From: Treponema sp. UBA4328
GTDB taxonomy: Bacteria > Spirochaetota > Spirochaetia > Treponematales > Treponemataceae
Direction of reading: 5' to 3'
DNA: 5,711 nt
Assembly (NCBI GenBank): GCA_002394465.1
Contig: DGTU01000027.1
Location: 1 to 5,711 of the forward strand
Under the pieces are notes generated by a model. It was not told the DNA's origin. It saw only the letters and a list, made by a program, of their open reading frames with translations, and made no database searches. A program made the position numbers and the translations under genes. Each line of letters begins with the position of its first letter. Position 1 is the stretch's first letter. Positions 4,761-5,711 of this stretch are shown one piece after another.

Positions 4761-5588
4761 ATGAAGATTTTTTGCAGACTCTTTCCTGCGGTTATGCTGG
4801 CGGGAATATTTTTTGTTTCATGTTCAAAAGAAAAACTCAGCGTGACGGAAAATCCGGTTCAGGAAACTTTTATTGACGGAACGGTGCTTGCCTCAAAGAC
4901 ATCCCTCTGTCTTCCGGGGCGGGATTTTAACATGCATCCGGTAATTAAGCTTTCTCAGGGAGCAGACGTTAATGTCGTCATGCTTGACGGCGAAGTTGAC
5001 CTTCAGTATTTTCCAGATGAAAAAAGCGGACCGGAGGGGAGGGGCTATTTTCATGTCGTATACGAAAGCCTTGATCTGTGGATTGACAGCTCCGTTATTG
5101 CGCTTAACTGTGACCATGCAGCTGCAATCGAAAGGACATTCCTTTTTTATGATTCAGAGCTGACGAAGAGAATTGCGGCAGACCTGAATCCGCTTAAGTT
5201 TTCAACGTTTATTGCACGGATCAGGGAAGATTCTCCGTCTGAAGAGTCCGTATCCTCGAAGATCTTTTATTATGATGAGGCTGCGGGAGAAGTCCGCGGA
5301 GCCTTTGTGCGGTCTTCTTCAATCAGCACGAGGGAAGATGATATTGTCGTGAGTCAGGTTGCAGAAGCGCTCAAGACGACAAGACGTGCAGTTCCACGCA
5401 ACGAACTTTTTGCCCGTGCTGCTAAATACAAGCCGTGTGAAAAGGTCCTGGCCGTCCTTAATGAACAGAAGGTAGAGCGTAAAACCTACAGCTATCAGGA
5501 AGCCGTTAAAAACATGCAGAAAATGTCCTACGGCGTAAACATCGATGAACTGATGACCGTAGACCAGTCAAAGGACCCGTTTAAATAA
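4761..5588 (+). CDS. Putative lipoprotein of unknown function
   Basis: The 275-aa product begins with a lipoprotein signal: Arg6 in the n-region, a hydrophobic stretch (8-19), and a lipobox F-V-S-C with Cys21 as the probable lipidated residue. C-S-K-E-K follows. The relaxed lipobox suits spirochaetes. After the linker, residues 38-116 have the rhythm of a small beta-barrel of the bacterial SH3 kind (V-L-A-S-K-T at 42-47, then F-H-V-V-Y, then L-W-I-D-S-S-V-I-A-L at 106-115). Residues 125-185 repeat a similar pattern, ending G-A-F-V-R-S-S-S-I-S. The rest (about 193-275) is charged and probably helical. The SH3-like reading is tentative, from pattern alone. It would be anchored to the inner or outer membrane on the periplasmic side. 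The start agrees with the signal peptide. No clear terminator follows, and the neighbours give no clue to function. Confidence 0.83.
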   Translation: MKIFCRLFPAVMLAGIFFVSCSKEKLSVTENPVQETFIDGTVLASKTSLCLPGRDFNMHPVIKLSQGADVNVVMLDGEVDLQYFPDEKSGPEGRGYFHVVYESLDLWIDSSVIALNCDHAAAIERTFLFYDSELTKRIAADLNPLKFSTFIARIREDSPSEESVSSKIFYYDEAAGEVRGAFVRSSSISTREDDIVVSQVAEALKTTRRAVPRNELFARAAKYKPCEKVLAVLNEQKVERKTYSYQEAVKNMQKMSYGVNIDELMTVDQSKDPFK

Positions 5589-5612
5589 AAAAATATGAAT
5601 AAGCTTTTTCGT

Positions 5613-5641
5613 TTGAACAGAGGCCTGTTTTTCGCTAGAAT
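5613..5641 (+). promoter_or_regulatory. Sigma70-like promoter of the gene at the right edge
   Basis: TTGAAC (5613-5618) and TAGAAT (5636-5641) are exactly 17 bp apart, a strong match. The predicted start is A5648, giving a 3-nt leader before the ATG at 5651. No Shine-Dalgarno sequence is present. It suggests the gene is not cotranscribed with the lipoprotein gene. Confidence 0.6.
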
Positions 5642-5650
5642 ATTTCCACT

Positions 5651-5711
5651 ATGGAATTTACACAGGAATCAATCGACGCTCTCGTTGTAAACGAAGTCGA
5701 AATCATGAAAA
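5651..5711 (+). CDS. Start of an unidentified gene, cut by window edge
   Basis: An ATG placed right after a good promoter opens 20 codons without a stop to the end of the window. The residues (M-E-F-T-Q-E-S-I-D-A-L-V and on to E-I-M-K) look like an amphipathic cytosolic N-terminus with no signal peptide. Too little is visible to name a family. It is called a gene because of the promoter placement and the protein-like, acidic composition. Confidence 0.5.
   Translation, partial: MEFTQESIDALVVNEVEIMK

Noticed and set aside
5589..5612. Terminator after the lipoprotein gene
   Set aside because: The stretch is A/T-rich with AAGCTT but lacks a stable GC-rich stem followed by a T-run.

Overview
This window looks like a chromosomal segment from a host-associated spirochaete, most likely Treponema or a close relative. 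The reasons are a two-component-regulator-type beta-propeller protein, a small lipoprotein with a relaxed lipobox (F-V-S-C), the style of PurA, and moderate GC. The genus is inferred from the character of the genes, not from a search.

Layout. From base 1 to 671 the minus strand carries the N-terminal third or so of an exported propeller sensor, cut by the window edge. It diverges across a 92-bp gap from a plus-strand 546-aa GT-C-like membrane protein (764-2404). A non-coding stretch (2405-2946) holds the first copy of a roughly 320-bp dispersed repeat, followed by the purA promoter. purA (2947-4179) encodes adenylosuccinate synthetase, the GTP-dependent first step from IMP to AMP. Its 3' side has a set of nested and competing inverted repeats, then a textbook intrinsic terminator (4299-4327). 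The second repeat copy (350 bp) begins inside the T-run of that terminator. A promoter, a 275-aa putative lipoprotein gene (4761-5588), and the first 20 codons of another gene (from 5651) close the window.

No operon is evident. Each gene has its own promoter-like sequence, and the functions do not form an obvious pathway. The notable material is non-coding. The two directly oriented repeats bracketing purA are composites of a 67-bp double-hairpin palindrome and a roughly 165-nt, strongly self-complementary module. The closing stem of that module shows a compensatory base change between the two copies. It is either a structured RNA or a miniature non-autonomous mobile element; no protein is encoded in it.

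A second pattern is that four of the five gene starts have a sigma70-like promoter whose predicted transcription start falls 0-9 nt before the ATG, with no Shine-Dalgarno sequence. Only purA has a normal leader with a G-rich ribosome-binding site. This suggests leaderless or very short-leader mRNAs may be common in this genome.
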